A stretch of DNA of 64,000 nucleotides from DSOI01 sp041394885 (GTDB lineage Bacteria > Acidobacteriota > Terriglobia > Bryobacterales > Bryobacteraceae), in assembly GCA_041394885.1 (NCBI GenBank), contig JAWKHI010000021.1, positions 1 through 64,000 of the forward strand, in the 5' to 3' direction. This document shows, piece after piece, positions 1-9,500 of the stretch (within the stretch, counting starts at the first letter, position 1; each line of letters starts with the position of its first letter). The notes below the pieces were generated by a model. That model was not told where the DNA came from, searched no databases, and worked only from the letters and a program-made list of their open reading frames with translations. Both the position numbers and the translations under genes were made by a program.

Positions 1-308
1 ATCAGCGCCCCCTTGGGCACATGATCGCCCAACTGAAAGATCAGTTTCTCCACTCGGCCGGTGGCCTTCGCGGTCACCTCCACCTGCTCCTTGGGCCGCA
101 GCGAACCGGTGAGGAGAATGTCCTCGCGAACCCGGCCGTACTGCGCTTTTCCCACACTGACGCCGACCACGCGCGCACCGCCCTTCTTTTTGGCGGCTTT
201 GGCCGTGATCTCGTCATGCTGCCGATAGGCGGTCTGAATCCGGAGACCGATCAGGACCGCGGCTCCGGCCACAAAAGCAAATGCGATAATTTTCTTCGGT
301 TTGGCCAA
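1..308 (-). CDS. RND efflux periplasmic adaptor (HlyD/MFP family), N-terminal part
   Basis: Partial gene running off the left edge; about 102 residues are visible. The start is a TTG at 308-306, directly after an in-frame TGA at 317-315 and a GAGG ribosome site, so no earlier start is possible. The protein opens with a basic stretch, then one hydrophobic segment (about residues 6-19), then a charged linker and the conserved beginning of the adaptor barrel: a 'GSLRPKEQVEV' strand followed by 'GRVEKLIFQLGDHVPKG', the lipoyl/barrel motif of HlyD/AcrA-like proteins. These proteins link an inner-membrane RND or ABC pump to an outer-membrane channel. The substrate cannot be told, since the pump genes lie outside the window. 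Confidence 0.75.
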   Translation of the reverse strand, partial: MAKPKKIIAFAFVAGAAVLIGLRIQTAYRQHDEITAKAAKKKGGARVVGVSVGKAQYGRVREDILLTGSLRPKEQVEVTAKATGRVEKLIFQLGDHVPKGAL

Positions 309-539
309 GTTTCCTCACTCAGATCATCGGTCCGCGCATGGGTTTAGACACTTCGGACTGTTCGATGATTCTATATTAACGGGGCGTCGCATGCCAGGGG
401 GAGGTTACACAGGTACCAGGTGGTTTTGCCAACTCGTTGCGGGCGCGCGCGGCGGCCGGTGTTCCGCGGGATATCTTGTTTACCGAATACTGACGTTTCT
501 CTGAGGATTCCGCCCTCCAGGCGGGCATACGCTAACTTC

Positions 540-1247
540 ATGAGAAAAATCCACTTCCTCGCCACGCTCACTGCCGGGGCCGCCATCTTCGCCGGCGCCG
601 TTCTCCTCACGGGTTCGTTCCAGGATGTCGCCGGCCAGCAGACTTCGCCCACGGCCCGCGTACCCATCGGCGCGGTGGCGGCCCAAGCCGCGGGCCGCGT
701 CCACGTAGGCCCCGACGGGACCACCGACATTTTCGGCTACTTCACCTTCGTCGAAGGCATGCCCGGTCTGTTCAAAGGCGCCCCTGCCGCCTCCGGCGCT
801 CACCTCACCTATCGCGCCGAGCCCACCTCCGCCCAGTTCGTCGAAAATGGACGCGTCCTTCACCTCATCGCCGCGCCCACCAACGGACAATTCTCGCGGA
901 TCGGCGTCTACTACCAAGCCGATCCCCAACGCGACCTCGATCGCGGCGATTCCTTCTCCGATGGAACCCACGTCGCATCCTTCCGGACCCATGGTACGCG
1001 AGCCAATGTCACCTCGAACGCCTATTTCCTGGCCACGACGCTCGAACTCGAATGGGCCATCGACTTTCGCCACCAGGACCGCACCGTCAACCTGCGCAGC
1101 CTCGGCGACAGCGCAACCCTGCAGTCGTTCGGGCCCGGTGCTCAGCTCGACGCCCTGATCGACCAGGTGGGCCGCGAAGGCCGCGTCACCGTGGACTACG
1201 GCGCCACCGCGTTCGCCGCCGGGGCGTATCCCCTGCCAGGCCAGTAG
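540..1247 (+). CDS. Secreted protein of unknown function
   Basis: 235 residues. The ATG at 540 is chosen because a signal peptide follows at once: basic MRKIH, a hydrophobic core of about 20 residues, then a polar region near residue 30. The reading frame is open further upstream, but that part is basic and arginine-rich and unlike protein. The mature part has no motif I recognise; it looks like beta-strand-rich sequence with short repeats of aromatic and polar residues ('FGYFTFVEGMPGLF', 'RIGVYYQADP'), and no cysteines stand out. No close partner: it is transcribed away from the RND adaptor at the left edge and converges on the sigma-54 activator, whose stop lies 17 bases beyond. Confidence 0.6.
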   Translation: MRKIHFLATLTAGAAIFAGAVLLTGSFQDVAGQQTSPTARVPIGAVAAQAAGRVHVGPDGTTDIFGYFTFVEGMPGLFKGAPAASGAHLTYRAEPTSAQFVENGRVLHLIAAPTNGQFSRIGVYYQADPQRDLDRGDSFSDGTHVASFRTHGTRANVTSNAYFLATTLELEWAIDFRHQDRTVNLRSLGDSATLQSFGPGAQLDALIDQVGREGRVTVDYGATAFAAGAYPLPGQ

Positions 1248-1264
1248 CATGGCCGGCCGCCTGC

Positions 1265-2590
1265 TCACGCGTGCGCCATGTCGAGCGACCTCAGCTTGGC
1301 GGTGAGGGTGGTGCGCTTGAGGCGGAGCAGGTCCGCGGCGGCGCTTTTGTTGCCGTTGGTGCGGCTTAGAGCCTGACGAAGCAGGTCCCGTTCGAGGCTC
1401 TGGATCTGTTCTTCGAAGTCGATCCCTGACTCAGGCAGTGTGGCGGCGGCGAAGGCGGCGATTCCTGCCGCTGCCCCGGGTTGAGCCAGCGAGGCGGCGA
1501 GCGGGAAGTCGGCCGGATAGAGGACGTCGCGATCCCCGCTCAAGACCACGGCCATTTCGACGGCATTTTCCAACTGGCGAACGTTGCCGGGCCATGAATA
1601 GGCGGAGAGGCGTTCGAGGGTTTCCGGGCGTACGCGTTTGACTGGAATACCCTCCAGGCGGCAGATCTTATCGACGAAATGACGGGCCAGCAGGGCGATA
1701 TCGCCGCCACGGACGCGGAGAGGCGGCATCACCAGGGGCACGACATTGAGGCGGTAGTAGAGATCCTCGCGGAAACGGCCCTCGCGGACCGATTTTTCCA
1801 GATTGACGTTAGAGGCGGCAATCACGCGGACATCCACCTTGATGGTCTCCGAGCTGCCCAGACGCTGGAACTCGCGTTCCTGAAGGACCCGGAGGAGTTT
1901 GGATTGGAGATCGATCGGCAGTTCGGCCACCTCGTCGAGAAAGATGGTCCCCTTGTGAGCCTGCTCGAAACGGCCGGCGCGGTTGCCGCTCGCGCCGGTA
2001 AAGGCGCCTTTCACGTGGCCGAACAATTCGGCTTCGAGGAGATTCGCCGGCAGGGCGCCGCAATTGACTGCGACCATCGCTTGGGCGGCGCGGCCGGACG
2101 CGCTGTGGATGGCGCGTGCGGCCATCTCCTTGCCCGTGCCGGTTTCGCCCGAGATGAGAACGGTGCTGCGCCGCGGGGCGATCAGGCGGACCGTATCGAT
2201 CACCACCCGCATGGGCAGGCTATCGCCGGCCAGGAAGTCACGCCATGGCTCGGGGACGGCGGCCCGGGGAGCGGCGGCTTCCATCTCGGCGAGGAGGGCT
2301 TCCAACGGCGCCGAGGCGGGCAGGTAGTCGTGCGCGCCGAGTTTGACCAGGCGCAGGCCTTGCTCGAGCGAAGGGGTTTCGGCGAGAAAAATGCACGGTA
2401 GCGAGGGGTTGGCTCGTTGAAAACTTTCGAGGAGATCTTCAGGATCGAGGTCGGCGGCCTGCAGAGGACCAGCCAGAGGCAGACGGATTACAACGGCCTG
2501 GAAGGCGCCGGATCGGGCGCGCCCTACCGCTTCCCAGGGGTCGGTGACAACGGTGGAAGGGACGGAAAGCGGGGACAGAGATAGGAGCAC
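1265..2590 (-). CDS. Sigma-54-dependent response-regulator-like activator with degenerate receiver domain
   Basis: About 441 residues from a GTG at 2590; the true start is unsure because the frame stays open to 2812, where it overlaps tsaC. Residues 1-100 resemble a receiver fold (late 'KLGAHDYL' element), but the strand that should end in the phospho-accepting Asp reads 'AVVIRLPLAG', with Arg36 in that place. The AAA+ domain is complete: Walker A GETGTGKE at 148-155, the GAFTGA loop that touches sigma-54, Walker B 'GTIFLDEVAEL', and the arginine-finger region. A Fis-type helix-turn-helix ends the protein ('GNKSAAADLLRLKRTTL'). By family it is an enhancer-binding activator of RpoN promoters; loss of the Asp suggests control other than by phosphorylation. 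It follows tsaC by about 76 bases. Confidence 0.85.
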   Translation of the reverse strand: MLLSLSPLSVPSTVVTDPWEAVGRARSGAFQAVVIRLPLAGPLQAADLDPEDLLESFQRANPSLPCIFLAETPSLEQGLRLVKLGAHDYLPASAPLEALLAEMEAAAPRAAVPEPWRDFLAGDSLPMRVVIDTVRLIAPRRSTVLISGETGTGKEMAARAIHSASGRAAQAMVAVNCGALPANLLEAELFGHVKGAFTGASGNRAGRFEQAHKGTIFLDEVAELPIDLQSKLLRVLQEREFQRLGSSETIKVDVRVIAASNVNLEKSVREGRFREDLYYRLNVVPLVMPPLRVRGGDIALLARHFVDKICRLEGIPVKRVRPETLERLSAYSWPGNVRQLENAVEMAVVLSGDRDVLYPADFPLAASLAQPGAAAGIAAFAAATLPESGIDFEEQIQSLERDLLRQALSRTNGNKSAAADLLRLKRTTLTAKLRSLDMAHA

Positions 2591-2666
2591 AACTAGATAT
2601 CGGGGGACGCGGGGAGAGAGATTGTGCTGAGAATCTTGCGGGGGGATGAGGGAAAGTGGCTTACTG

Positions 2667-3605
2667 CTAGTAGGGACGAGGGGGAGTGGCGGCGCGTTGG
2701 AGACGATCGAGGATCGCTGTCCAAGCGGCGGTGTTTTCCGGGGCTTCGATGGCGATCCAGTCCCAACCCTCTGCATCCAGACGGTGGAGAGTCGGGTAGA
2801 GCGCGGCGGCATAAGCGTCCGGGGTGGAGGGCATGTCGGACCGGCGGAGCGTGACGCCGCGTCCGGGAGGAGTAGGGTCCATGGGGAATAGGTAGAAGGG
2901 TGTGCGGGGACTATAGTGGCGGGGGTGCATGCCGGGGGACGGCTGCGGCGTGCCGGGCCTGTCCAGGGAGCCGGGCGTGGAGACCAGGGAGTTGGGCGTG
3001 GAGATTGGACCGGCGATGGCTTCGATCTCGGCCCGTGGGATCATGCCGGGGCGGAGCAGCAGCGGCGGATTGACGGCCAGGGACACCACGGTGGATTCAA
3101 TGCCGACCTGGCAGGGTCCGCCATCGAGGACGAGATCGGCGCGGGAGCCGAGGCCCGCGCGAACGTGTTCGGCCGTGGTGGGGCTGAGTTGGGTGAAGAG
3201 GTTGGCCGACGGGGCAGCGAGGGGGATGCCCGCGGCGCGGAGGAGATCGAGTGCGACCGGGTGGCGTGGAATGCGCAGGCCGGCCGTGGGCAGGCCGGCG
3301 GTGACAACGTCGGGGATGACGGGCTTTTTTGAAACGATGATGGTGAGGGGGCCGGGCCAGAAACGTTCGGCGAGGAGTTGGGCGGATGGAGGCCAATCGG
3401 CGGCGAGAGATCGGGCCATTTCGATGGACGGAACGTGGACGATGAGAGGGGACGTGTGGGGGCGGCCTTTGGCGGCGAACAGGCGTTCGACGGCAACCGG
3501 GTCAAGGGCGTTGGCGGCGAGGCCGTAGACGGTTTCAGTGGGGATGGCGACGAGGCGGCCGGCGCGGAGGAGTCGGACGGCGCGATCGAGGTCGGGGTGA
3601 AGCAT
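2667..3605 (-). CDS. tsaC: L-threonylcarbamoyladenylate synthase (Sua5/YrdC/YciO family)
   Basis: 312 residues. Makes threonylcarbamoyl-AMP from threonine, bicarbonate and ATP, the first step of the t6A37 modification of ANN-decoding tRNAs. The YrdC domain fills the first 200 residues: 'GRLVAIPTETVYGLAANA', the 'KGRP...PLIVHV' binding segment, 'FWPGPLTII', 'GLRIPRHP' and 'PLAAPSAN' are the family signatures. The remaining about 110 residues form a shorter-than-usual Sua5-type C-terminal domain with the 'SPGMHPRHYSP' linker. The ATG at 3605 gives a normal N-terminus. Housekeeping function; I see no regulatory signal. Confidence 0.93.
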   Translation of the reverse strand: MLHPDLDRAVRLLRAGRLVAIPTETVYGLAANALDPVAVERLFAAKGRPHTSPLIVHVPSIEMARSLAADWPPSAQLLAERFWPGPLTIIVSKKPVIPDVVTAGLPTAGLRIPRHPVALDLLRAAGIPLAAPSANLFTQLSPTTAEHVRAGLGSRADLVLDGGPCQVGIESTVVSLAVNPPLLLRPGMIPRAEIEAIAGPISTPNSLVSTPGSLDRPGTPQPSPGMHPRHYSPRTPFYLFPMDPTPPGRGVTLRRSDMPSTPDAYAAALYPTLHRLDAEGWDWIAIEAPENTAAWTAILDRLQRAATPPRPY

Positions 3606-4048
3606 GGGGGACGGTAGGCTGACACGATTAGGGTAACAGGGTCAAAAAGAGGTTCGCGGGGTTTGGTCCACGAACACCCGCACGCGAAGCGCCGACTGCG
3701 AAGGGCAACTGCGAAGGGCAGCTTGCTTGTCAATGGCCATCGTGAGACAATTGGGCGCTTGGTTGACGTTTGAGCCCATGAACTTGCTGGTAGTGTTGCG
3801 CCTTGGTCGCGGTGAGGACAGGAGGATCGGCCCGCCGCGAAATCCGTCCTAGCGGCGTTTTGCCAGCTTCGGGGAGCCACACTGGGTTTGAGCGTTCGAT
3901 TTTCAATCGCCGGAAGGGCTGGCGCAATCCAACTTCTTTCTACTGCGATGAGCCGCAGTGAATCACGAAGACACCTCGGAACATCGTTCGAGAATGGTTC
4001 GGTCCATCCCGGCGATTGGCAGGAAGTTTGAAGGAGAAACTGAAATCG
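3606..4048. other. 443-bp intergenic region, no gene recognised
   Basis: Divergent region between tsaC and the radical SAM gene, so it should hold both promoters. The only structure I see is a perfect 13-bp tandem duplication (ACTGCGAAGGGCA at 3695-3707 and 3708-3720). Short open frames here resemble nothing I know and have no ribosome sites. It may contain the remains of a decayed gene, but I cannot show that. Confidence 0.5.
3695..3720. repeat. Perfect 13-bp tandem duplication
   Basis: Two adjoining copies of ACTGCGAAGGGCA. It lies in the tsaC/radical-SAM intergenic region and probably arose by slippage. Confidence 0.8.
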
Positions 4049-5587
4049 ATGCGTATCCATCTCGTCAACCCCAGCGACGTAGCCTTCGGGGTTGGAGTTA
4101 TCACACCGCGTTGGCTGTACGTACTGGCGGCCGCGACGCCGGCGCAGTTCGGGACGCCCGTGATTGTGGACGAAACATTGGAGCCGATCGATCCGGATCG
4201 AATTCAACCGGGCGACGTGGTGGGCATCGGGATACATACGGCGAACGCATTGCGGGGATTCGAAGTGGGAAGGATGGCGCGGGAGCGGGGCGCGTTCGTG
4301 GTGTTCGGCGGGATCCATTCGACGCTCTACCCGAACGAAGCGCAGGAACTGGGCGCGGCCCACGCGGTGGTGAAGGGCGACGGCGACGTTGTGTGGTCAA
4401 CCGTGCTGGACGATTGCGTGAAGGGCGATCCGAAGGCTCTCTACGACGGCGGACGGGTGAACGCGGGCAAGTTTCTGCCGGCGCGGTGGGATCTGCTGCC
4501 GAAGGACAAGTATATGTGGGCGTCGGTGCAGACCGTCCGCGGATGTCCGAAGCACTGCTCGTTCTGCTCGGTGTGGCGAACGGACGGCCAGAAGCCGAGG
4601 CAGCGTTCGAGCGACGCGGTGATTGAGGAGATCGTGCAATTGCGGCGGCTGGGGTACAGGTTCATCGCCTTGGCCGATGACAACTTCTATCCCGTGACGC
4701 TCAAGGACATCCAACTCGCCGAGCGGCAGGACAATGCCGAGCGGGTGGCCGAACTGAAGGGGCTGCGGGCGGAGCGGTTCGAATTCATGGAACGGCTGGC
4801 CGAACTACCCAAGGACACGATTCTGTTCACGCAGATCACGATGGAAGCGGCCGAAGATACGGCGTTCCTCGAAGCCATGCGAAAGGCCCACATCAAGGGG
4901 GCGTTGGTTGGCGTGGAAGCGGTGACGCCGGAGGGATTGAAGTCCGTTTATAAGGACTTCAATTTGGCGGGAGATAACCTGGTGGAGCGCCTGCGGCTAT
5001 TCCGGAGCCATGGGGTGCACATTTTGGGCTCGTTTATTTTCGGGCTCTCCACGGACCGGGCCGACACCTTCCAGGCGACCGCGGATCTGGCCAAGAAAGC
5101 GGACCTGACATTTGCTCAGTTCGTGATGATGACACCGTTCCCCGGCACCGTGGATTTCGACCGTTGGGAAAAAGCGGCGGGAGACACGATCGAGCAGGTA
5201 GACGGAATCCCGTTGACGCGGTATTGGCTGATCCCAGGGCATCGGCGTCCGAAGTTGTATATGCCGCATCCGAGCATGAGCGCGGATGAGATCCGCGCGC
5301 GGACTCAGGGCGTGTGGGACAACTACTATAGCCTGGGCGAGATCTGGAAACGCGCGAAATGCGTGAAGTCGATCAAAGCACGATTGGCCTTCGTATTCGT
5401 GTCCAAGCTCTACCGGCAGATGTACGCCAACACCGGCATCGCCACCGACAGCGCGCGGCGAAAGACCGCGAACCGGTGGGCGCGTTGGACCGGTTTGATC
5501 TGTCTACGATTGTTCCGGGCGCAGCCGATGCCGGACTTGCAGGTGCCAGGGCGTCCGGCGCCCTTGCTCACTACGATCAGCCAGTAG
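4049..5587 (+). CDS. B12-binding-type radical SAM protein
   Basis: 512 residues from the ATG at 4049, preceded by AAGGAG 12 bases upstream; a TTG at 4016 is possible but adds an atypical basic stretch. The start 'MRIHLVNPSD' is usual for class B radical SAM enzymes. Residues 1-130 look like a Rossmann-type cobalamin-binding domain ('VVGIGIHTANALRGFEVG', 'VFGGIHSTLYP'). The 4Fe-4S cluster motif CxxxCxxC is seen as Cys166, Cys170, Cys173 ('RGCPKHCSFC'), followed by an SPASM-free TIM barrel with 'ALADDNFYP' and a 'GSFIFGLSTDR' SAM-binding strand. Family members methylate unactivated carbons or form C-C bonds in lipids and natural products. The substrate is unknown; no biosynthetic neighbours are present. 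The last about 110 residues are helical and basic, perhaps membrane-associated. Confidence 0.85.
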   Translation: MRIHLVNPSDVAFGVGVITPRWLYVLAAATPAQFGTPVIVDETLEPIDPDRIQPGDVVGIGIHTANALRGFEVGRMARERGAFVVFGGIHSTLYPNEAQELGAAHAVVKGDGDVVWSTVLDDCVKGDPKALYDGGRVNAGKFLPARWDLLPKDKYMWASVQTVRGCPKHCSFCSVWRTDGQKPRQRSSDAVIEEIVQLRRLGYRFIALADDNFYPVTLKDIQLAERQDNAERVAELKGLRAERFEFMERLAELPKDTILFTQITMEAAEDTAFLEAMRKAHIKGALVGVEAVTPEGLKSVYKDFNLAGDNLVERLRLFRSHGVHILGSFIFGLSTDRADTFQATADLAKKADLTFAQFVMMTPFPGTVDFDRWEKAAGDTIEQVDGIPLTRYWLIPGHRRPKLYMPHPSMSADEIRARTQGVWDNYYSLGEIWKRAKCVKSIKARLAFVFVSKLYRQMYANTGIATDSARRKTANRWARWTGLICLRLFRAQPMPDLQVPGRPAPLLTTISQ

Positions 5588-5610
5588 TGGCCGGCAGTAT
5601 GCCATGTTTG

Positions 5611-5638
5611 TAAGCCTGCCCCGTTTGGTGTAGGCTTA
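5611..5638 (+). promoter_or_regulatory. Short hairpin between radical SAM gene and outer-membrane barrel gene
   Basis: TAAGCCT at 5611-5617 pairs with AGGCTTA at 5632-5638 around a 14-base loop, ending 6 bases before the ATG at 5645. It has no T-run, so it is not a classical terminator. It could stall transcription or shield the ribosome site of the downstream gene. Confidence 0.35.
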
Positions 5639-5644
5639 GAGTTC

Positions 5645-6271
5645 ATGTCGCGTAACTCCGCTGCCATCCTGCTTCTGACGATCACGTTTGGGGGAGGCGC
5701 TTATGCGCAAGACGCCCCTTATCTCCGGGCAGGCAACAAAGAATTGGGAATGTTCCTGGGTTCCAGCTACGGGGTGGATCAGTGGCGGGTGATGGGCGGT
5801 GGCAACTTCGCTTATGCCGTAAACCGTGTCGTGATGCCCTACGTGGAGTTCAGCTACTTTCCCGGCATTGGCCGCGAAGGCAGCCGGACGTTGCAGGACG
5901 GATCGATTTCTTCGTTCAAATCCACCATCCCGGTGAGCGATTTTCACGGCGGAGTCCATCTTCGGATTCCCTCTGGGCAATCTCCGGTGGTGCCGTACCT
6001 CGTAGGTGCGGCGGGTTTGATCCGGTTCAGCGAGCAGAGCGTGGATGTGACGGTGCGAGACCCGCGCGGACAGTTCGCCGACATACGGCGTCAGGAAACG
6101 GTGCCCTCGGAGACCAACTTCGCCGTCAATGGCGGCGCCGGCATCCGGTGGTATGCGTCGGAGAACATCGGGTTCCGTGTGGAAGTGAAGGTCTACAAGC
6201 CGGTGGGCGCGAGCCAATCGTTATCCGACCCGTTTCTCAAAGTGACGGGTGGAATTTTCTGGCAATTCTGA
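5645..6271 (+). CDS. Small outer-membrane beta-barrel protein
   Basis: 208 residues. A signal peptide is clear (hydrophobic residues 7-18, cleavage probably after 'GGAYA'). The mature protein alternates short amphipathic strands with turns ('GMFLGSSYGVDQWRVMGGGNFAYAV', 'MPYVEFSYFPGI', 'VPYLVGAAGLIRF', 'NFAVNGGAGIRWYASENIGFRVEVKVY') and ends in Phe, the usual outer-membrane insertion signal. The pattern fits an 8-strand OmpA/OmpW-like barrel without a peptidoglycan domain. Function unknown. It follows the radical SAM gene by 57 bases with a small hairpin between them. Confidence 0.75.
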   Translation: MSRNSAAILLLTITFGGGAYAQDAPYLRAGNKELGMFLGSSYGVDQWRVMGGGNFAYAVNRVVMPYVEFSYFPGIGREGSRTLQDGSISSFKSTIPVSDFHGGVHLRIPSGQSPVVPYLVGAAGLIRFSEQSVDVTVRDPRGQFADIRRQETVPSETNFAVNGGAGIRWYASENIGFRVEVKVYKPVGASQSLSDPFLKVTGGIFWQF

Positions 6272-6506
6272 TTCGCGCGTCGAGTGAGCGCGGCGGCGGC
6301 TTGCCCCCCGTCTGACGCTCTTTCCCGATGAAAAACGCAGGATCCCGCCGCGATGGGAAGTGCGTCCGGCCCGAGCCGGTTACAAGTCTTACGCGCCGTC
6401 CGATCAGCACATATAATTAGTGGTGCCGTTGCATCCCGGGGCTCGCGGGTAAGCCGTCCCCGGCGCCCGCGCTTTGCAAGAGAGGGCAGCGCGAGATTGG
6501 ATCGCC

Positions 6507-9500
6507 ATGTTGGAGCGGATCGGAAAATACAAAGTCGAATCCCGCCTCGGGCAGGGTGGTATGGGTACGGTGTACCTCGCCCTGGATTCGCAAATCCAAC
6601 GGCGGGTGGCGATCAAGGTCTTCAAACTGGAGATTTCGAATGCGGATCCGAGGACCGCGGAACGGTTCCGGGCGGAGGCGCAAACCACCGCCGGGCTGCG
6701 CCATCCGCACATCGTCACCGTGTACGAGTACGGCGAGCAGGACGGCATTCCGTACATCGTGATGGAGTACCTGCAGGGCACGGACCTGCACAGGGTGCTG
6801 CAACAAGGTTCGAAGCTGTCGCTGCTCGAAAAGGTCCGGATCATCGCCGAGGTGGCGTCCGGACTGCAGTATGCCCATGAGAAGGGCATCATCCATCGGG
6901 ACATCAAGCCGGCCAATATCATGCTGCAGCCGAACGGATCGGCGATGCTCACCGATTTCGGGATCGCGCGTGGGGCGCAGTTAGCCGATACGCGGCTCAC
7001 ACCGACGCAGTTGATGATGGGAACGCTGGCCTACATGGCGCCGGAGCTGTTCTACCATTCCGACGCGAGCGTCTATTCGGATATGTTCGCGTTCGGGCTC
7101 GTCTGCTATGAGCTGCTGACGGGCACGCATCCGTTTCGGGCGCCGACCGAAGCGATGGTGATCCAGAAGATCCTGAACGAGAGCCCGGAGCCGGTGCGTG
7201 GAATGCTCACGGACTGTCCGGAAGAGTTGTCGCGGGCCGTGGAGCGTCTGCTGGCCAAGCACAAAGAGCATCGGTTCGCGTCGCTGGCGGACTTCGAAAT
7301 GGTGCTGCGGCCGGTGCTGGTGGAACTGCGGCGCGCGCACGCGGCGGAATTGGCCCCGATCGTCGAGCAGCATCTCGAGTCCGATCATTTGGACGAAGCG
7401 CGCCGGGCGTTGCGCAAGATCGCGGATCTGGATCCGGGGAATCCAGCGCTCGCGGGATTGCTGCGGCGGCTGGACGACCGGCAGCGAACGCTCAGCGTAG
7501 GTCCGCAAATCGCGTCGTTGGCCAAGGAAGCGGAAAAGCTGGTGCTGGCACGGCGGACCGATGAGGCGCTGGAACGGATCCAGCAGGCGATCGAGTTGGA
7601 CCCTGCCGATAAGACACTGCGGTTACGGGCAGTGGAGATCCAGGAGATGCGCGAGCGCTCGGCGCGCGCGCAGAGCCTGCTCGAAAGTGCGGTCCGCGAT
7701 TTGGATGGCCGCAACCTGACGGGGGCAGTGCGAAAGGTGAACCAGGCGCGGGAGGCGGACCCGGAGATCCCCGGGGCCGGGATCGTGCTCGAGCGAATTC
7801 AGCACGAGCGCAACCGCCAGGAGCGCGAGGAGGCGATCCAGGACGCCCTGCAGCGTTCCAGAATGGCTCTTCTCGTGGACGATTTCGCCGAAGGGTGCAC
7901 GATTCTCGAATCAGCTCTGGCGGTCTACCCGGATTCAACCGAATTGCAGAGGGCGCGCGTGGAGGCGCAAAAGGGCCGCGCCGAGAACGAACGGCGCCGC
8001 CGGATCGAGGAGGCAAAAGACAAGGTCCGGACGTGTCTCGAACGGAATCAGGAGACCGAAGCTCTTTCGGTGCTGGACCTGTTGCGCGAGGAGGGTATCG
8101 AAGACGCGGATCTAAAGCGTCTACGGGCGGCGGTGGCGAGTCGTCTGAACGCCGCGCGGCGCCGGGCGGAACTGGATGCGGGATGCCAGAGGGCGCGGCA
8201 GGAGATCCACCACGGCAACTATGCCGAGGCGCGACGCATCCTGGCCGACCTCGGTCAGATGGCGCACGATGAGCGGGTGGACGCGCTTCTCGAGGAAGTG
8301 AACCGCCGGAGCGCGCAGCAGGATCGGCAAACGGCGATATCGGGAGTGATCGCCAAGGCGGAGGATCTGCGGTCGAAGGAGCGGCTTTCCGAGGCGGTGG
8401 CCATGCTTGACCGCGCAATCGGAGAGATCGGAGCCGATCCGAGGTTGACGGCTCTGCGGGAACATCTCTCGGGGCTCGAGCAGGCGCGGCGTCAGCAGCG
8501 TCTGCAGGACGCGGCGCGGGAGATCGAGACGTTACTCGACGAGGAGAAACTGACCAGGGCGCAGGATCTGCTGGAGGAGGCGCTTCCCACCGCTCCGCTT
8601 GACCGGCGTCTACTGGCGCTGCGGATGAGGTTGGAGGAGCAGCGGCGCGCTCGCGAACAACGAAAGACGAGTCCGGCGGCCGCGCCCACGCCGCCGGCGC
8701 GGCCGAATCCGCCGGCTGGAGAAGAAGGCGAGCAGAGTACCGAGCGAATGCGGTTCGGGGCCGAGGCTCCGGCTGCGTCATCGGCGGCGCCCGTTGTGAA
8801 TGCGCCAGCGCCTGCGCCTCCTCCGCCACGGCCCCCGTCTCCTCCGCCACCCGCGGCGTCTCCTCTGCCACCCGCGGCGTCTTCTCCGCCGCCCGCGCCC
8901 GCTTCGCCCGTGGTGCAAGCACCGGCGCGGAGTCCGGAGCCGGACGCAACGCGGGTCGAGCACAAACCTGCGCCGCCGCCGAGGCCGAAGCCAGTTCCTG
9001 CTCCGGCGATGGCGGCCGCGGCCCCGGCCCCCCGCGCGTCCGCGCCTACAGCCGCGGAAGCCGTGGGCGTACCCGCGGCGGCACGGCCACGATGGCTGCT
9101 GCCGGCAGGGATCGGGGCGGCGGCGGGTGTGGCCATCATGGGTGGTCTATTGTTGCGTGGACCATCGGGCGACGCCCCGCCTGCAGCGCCCGTGTCGAAG
9201 GCCGGGGCGGCGAAGGCTCCGGTGGCCGAACCGGTGGCGGCGAATCCACCGAACGTGGAAACTCCCAAGCAGGAGCAGGCGGCCAACGAGGAGCCGGCGG
9301 CGAAGCCAGCCCCGGCGATGAGCTTGGATCCGGAGACGATGCGGTTTGCGTGGCGAGAGGGCGAGCCACCGCCCCCGTCGAAAATGCTGCTGGCGACCGG
9401 CACGGGGGGGCCCTGGAAGGCGTCCCCGAGCGAACGGTGGCTGCTGGTGTCGCCGGCCCGCGGTGCGGGACCGGGCGCGTGGAACGTGGGTGTCGTGGGG

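Noticed and set aside
3730..3927. 65-codon minus-strand frame in the tsaC/radical-SAM gap
   Set aside because: No ribosome site and no resemblance to any family known to me.
3041..4363. 440-codon minus-strand frame overlapping tsaC
   Set aside because: Pro/Ser/Arg-rich; it overlaps both tsaC and the intergenic region and shows no domain.
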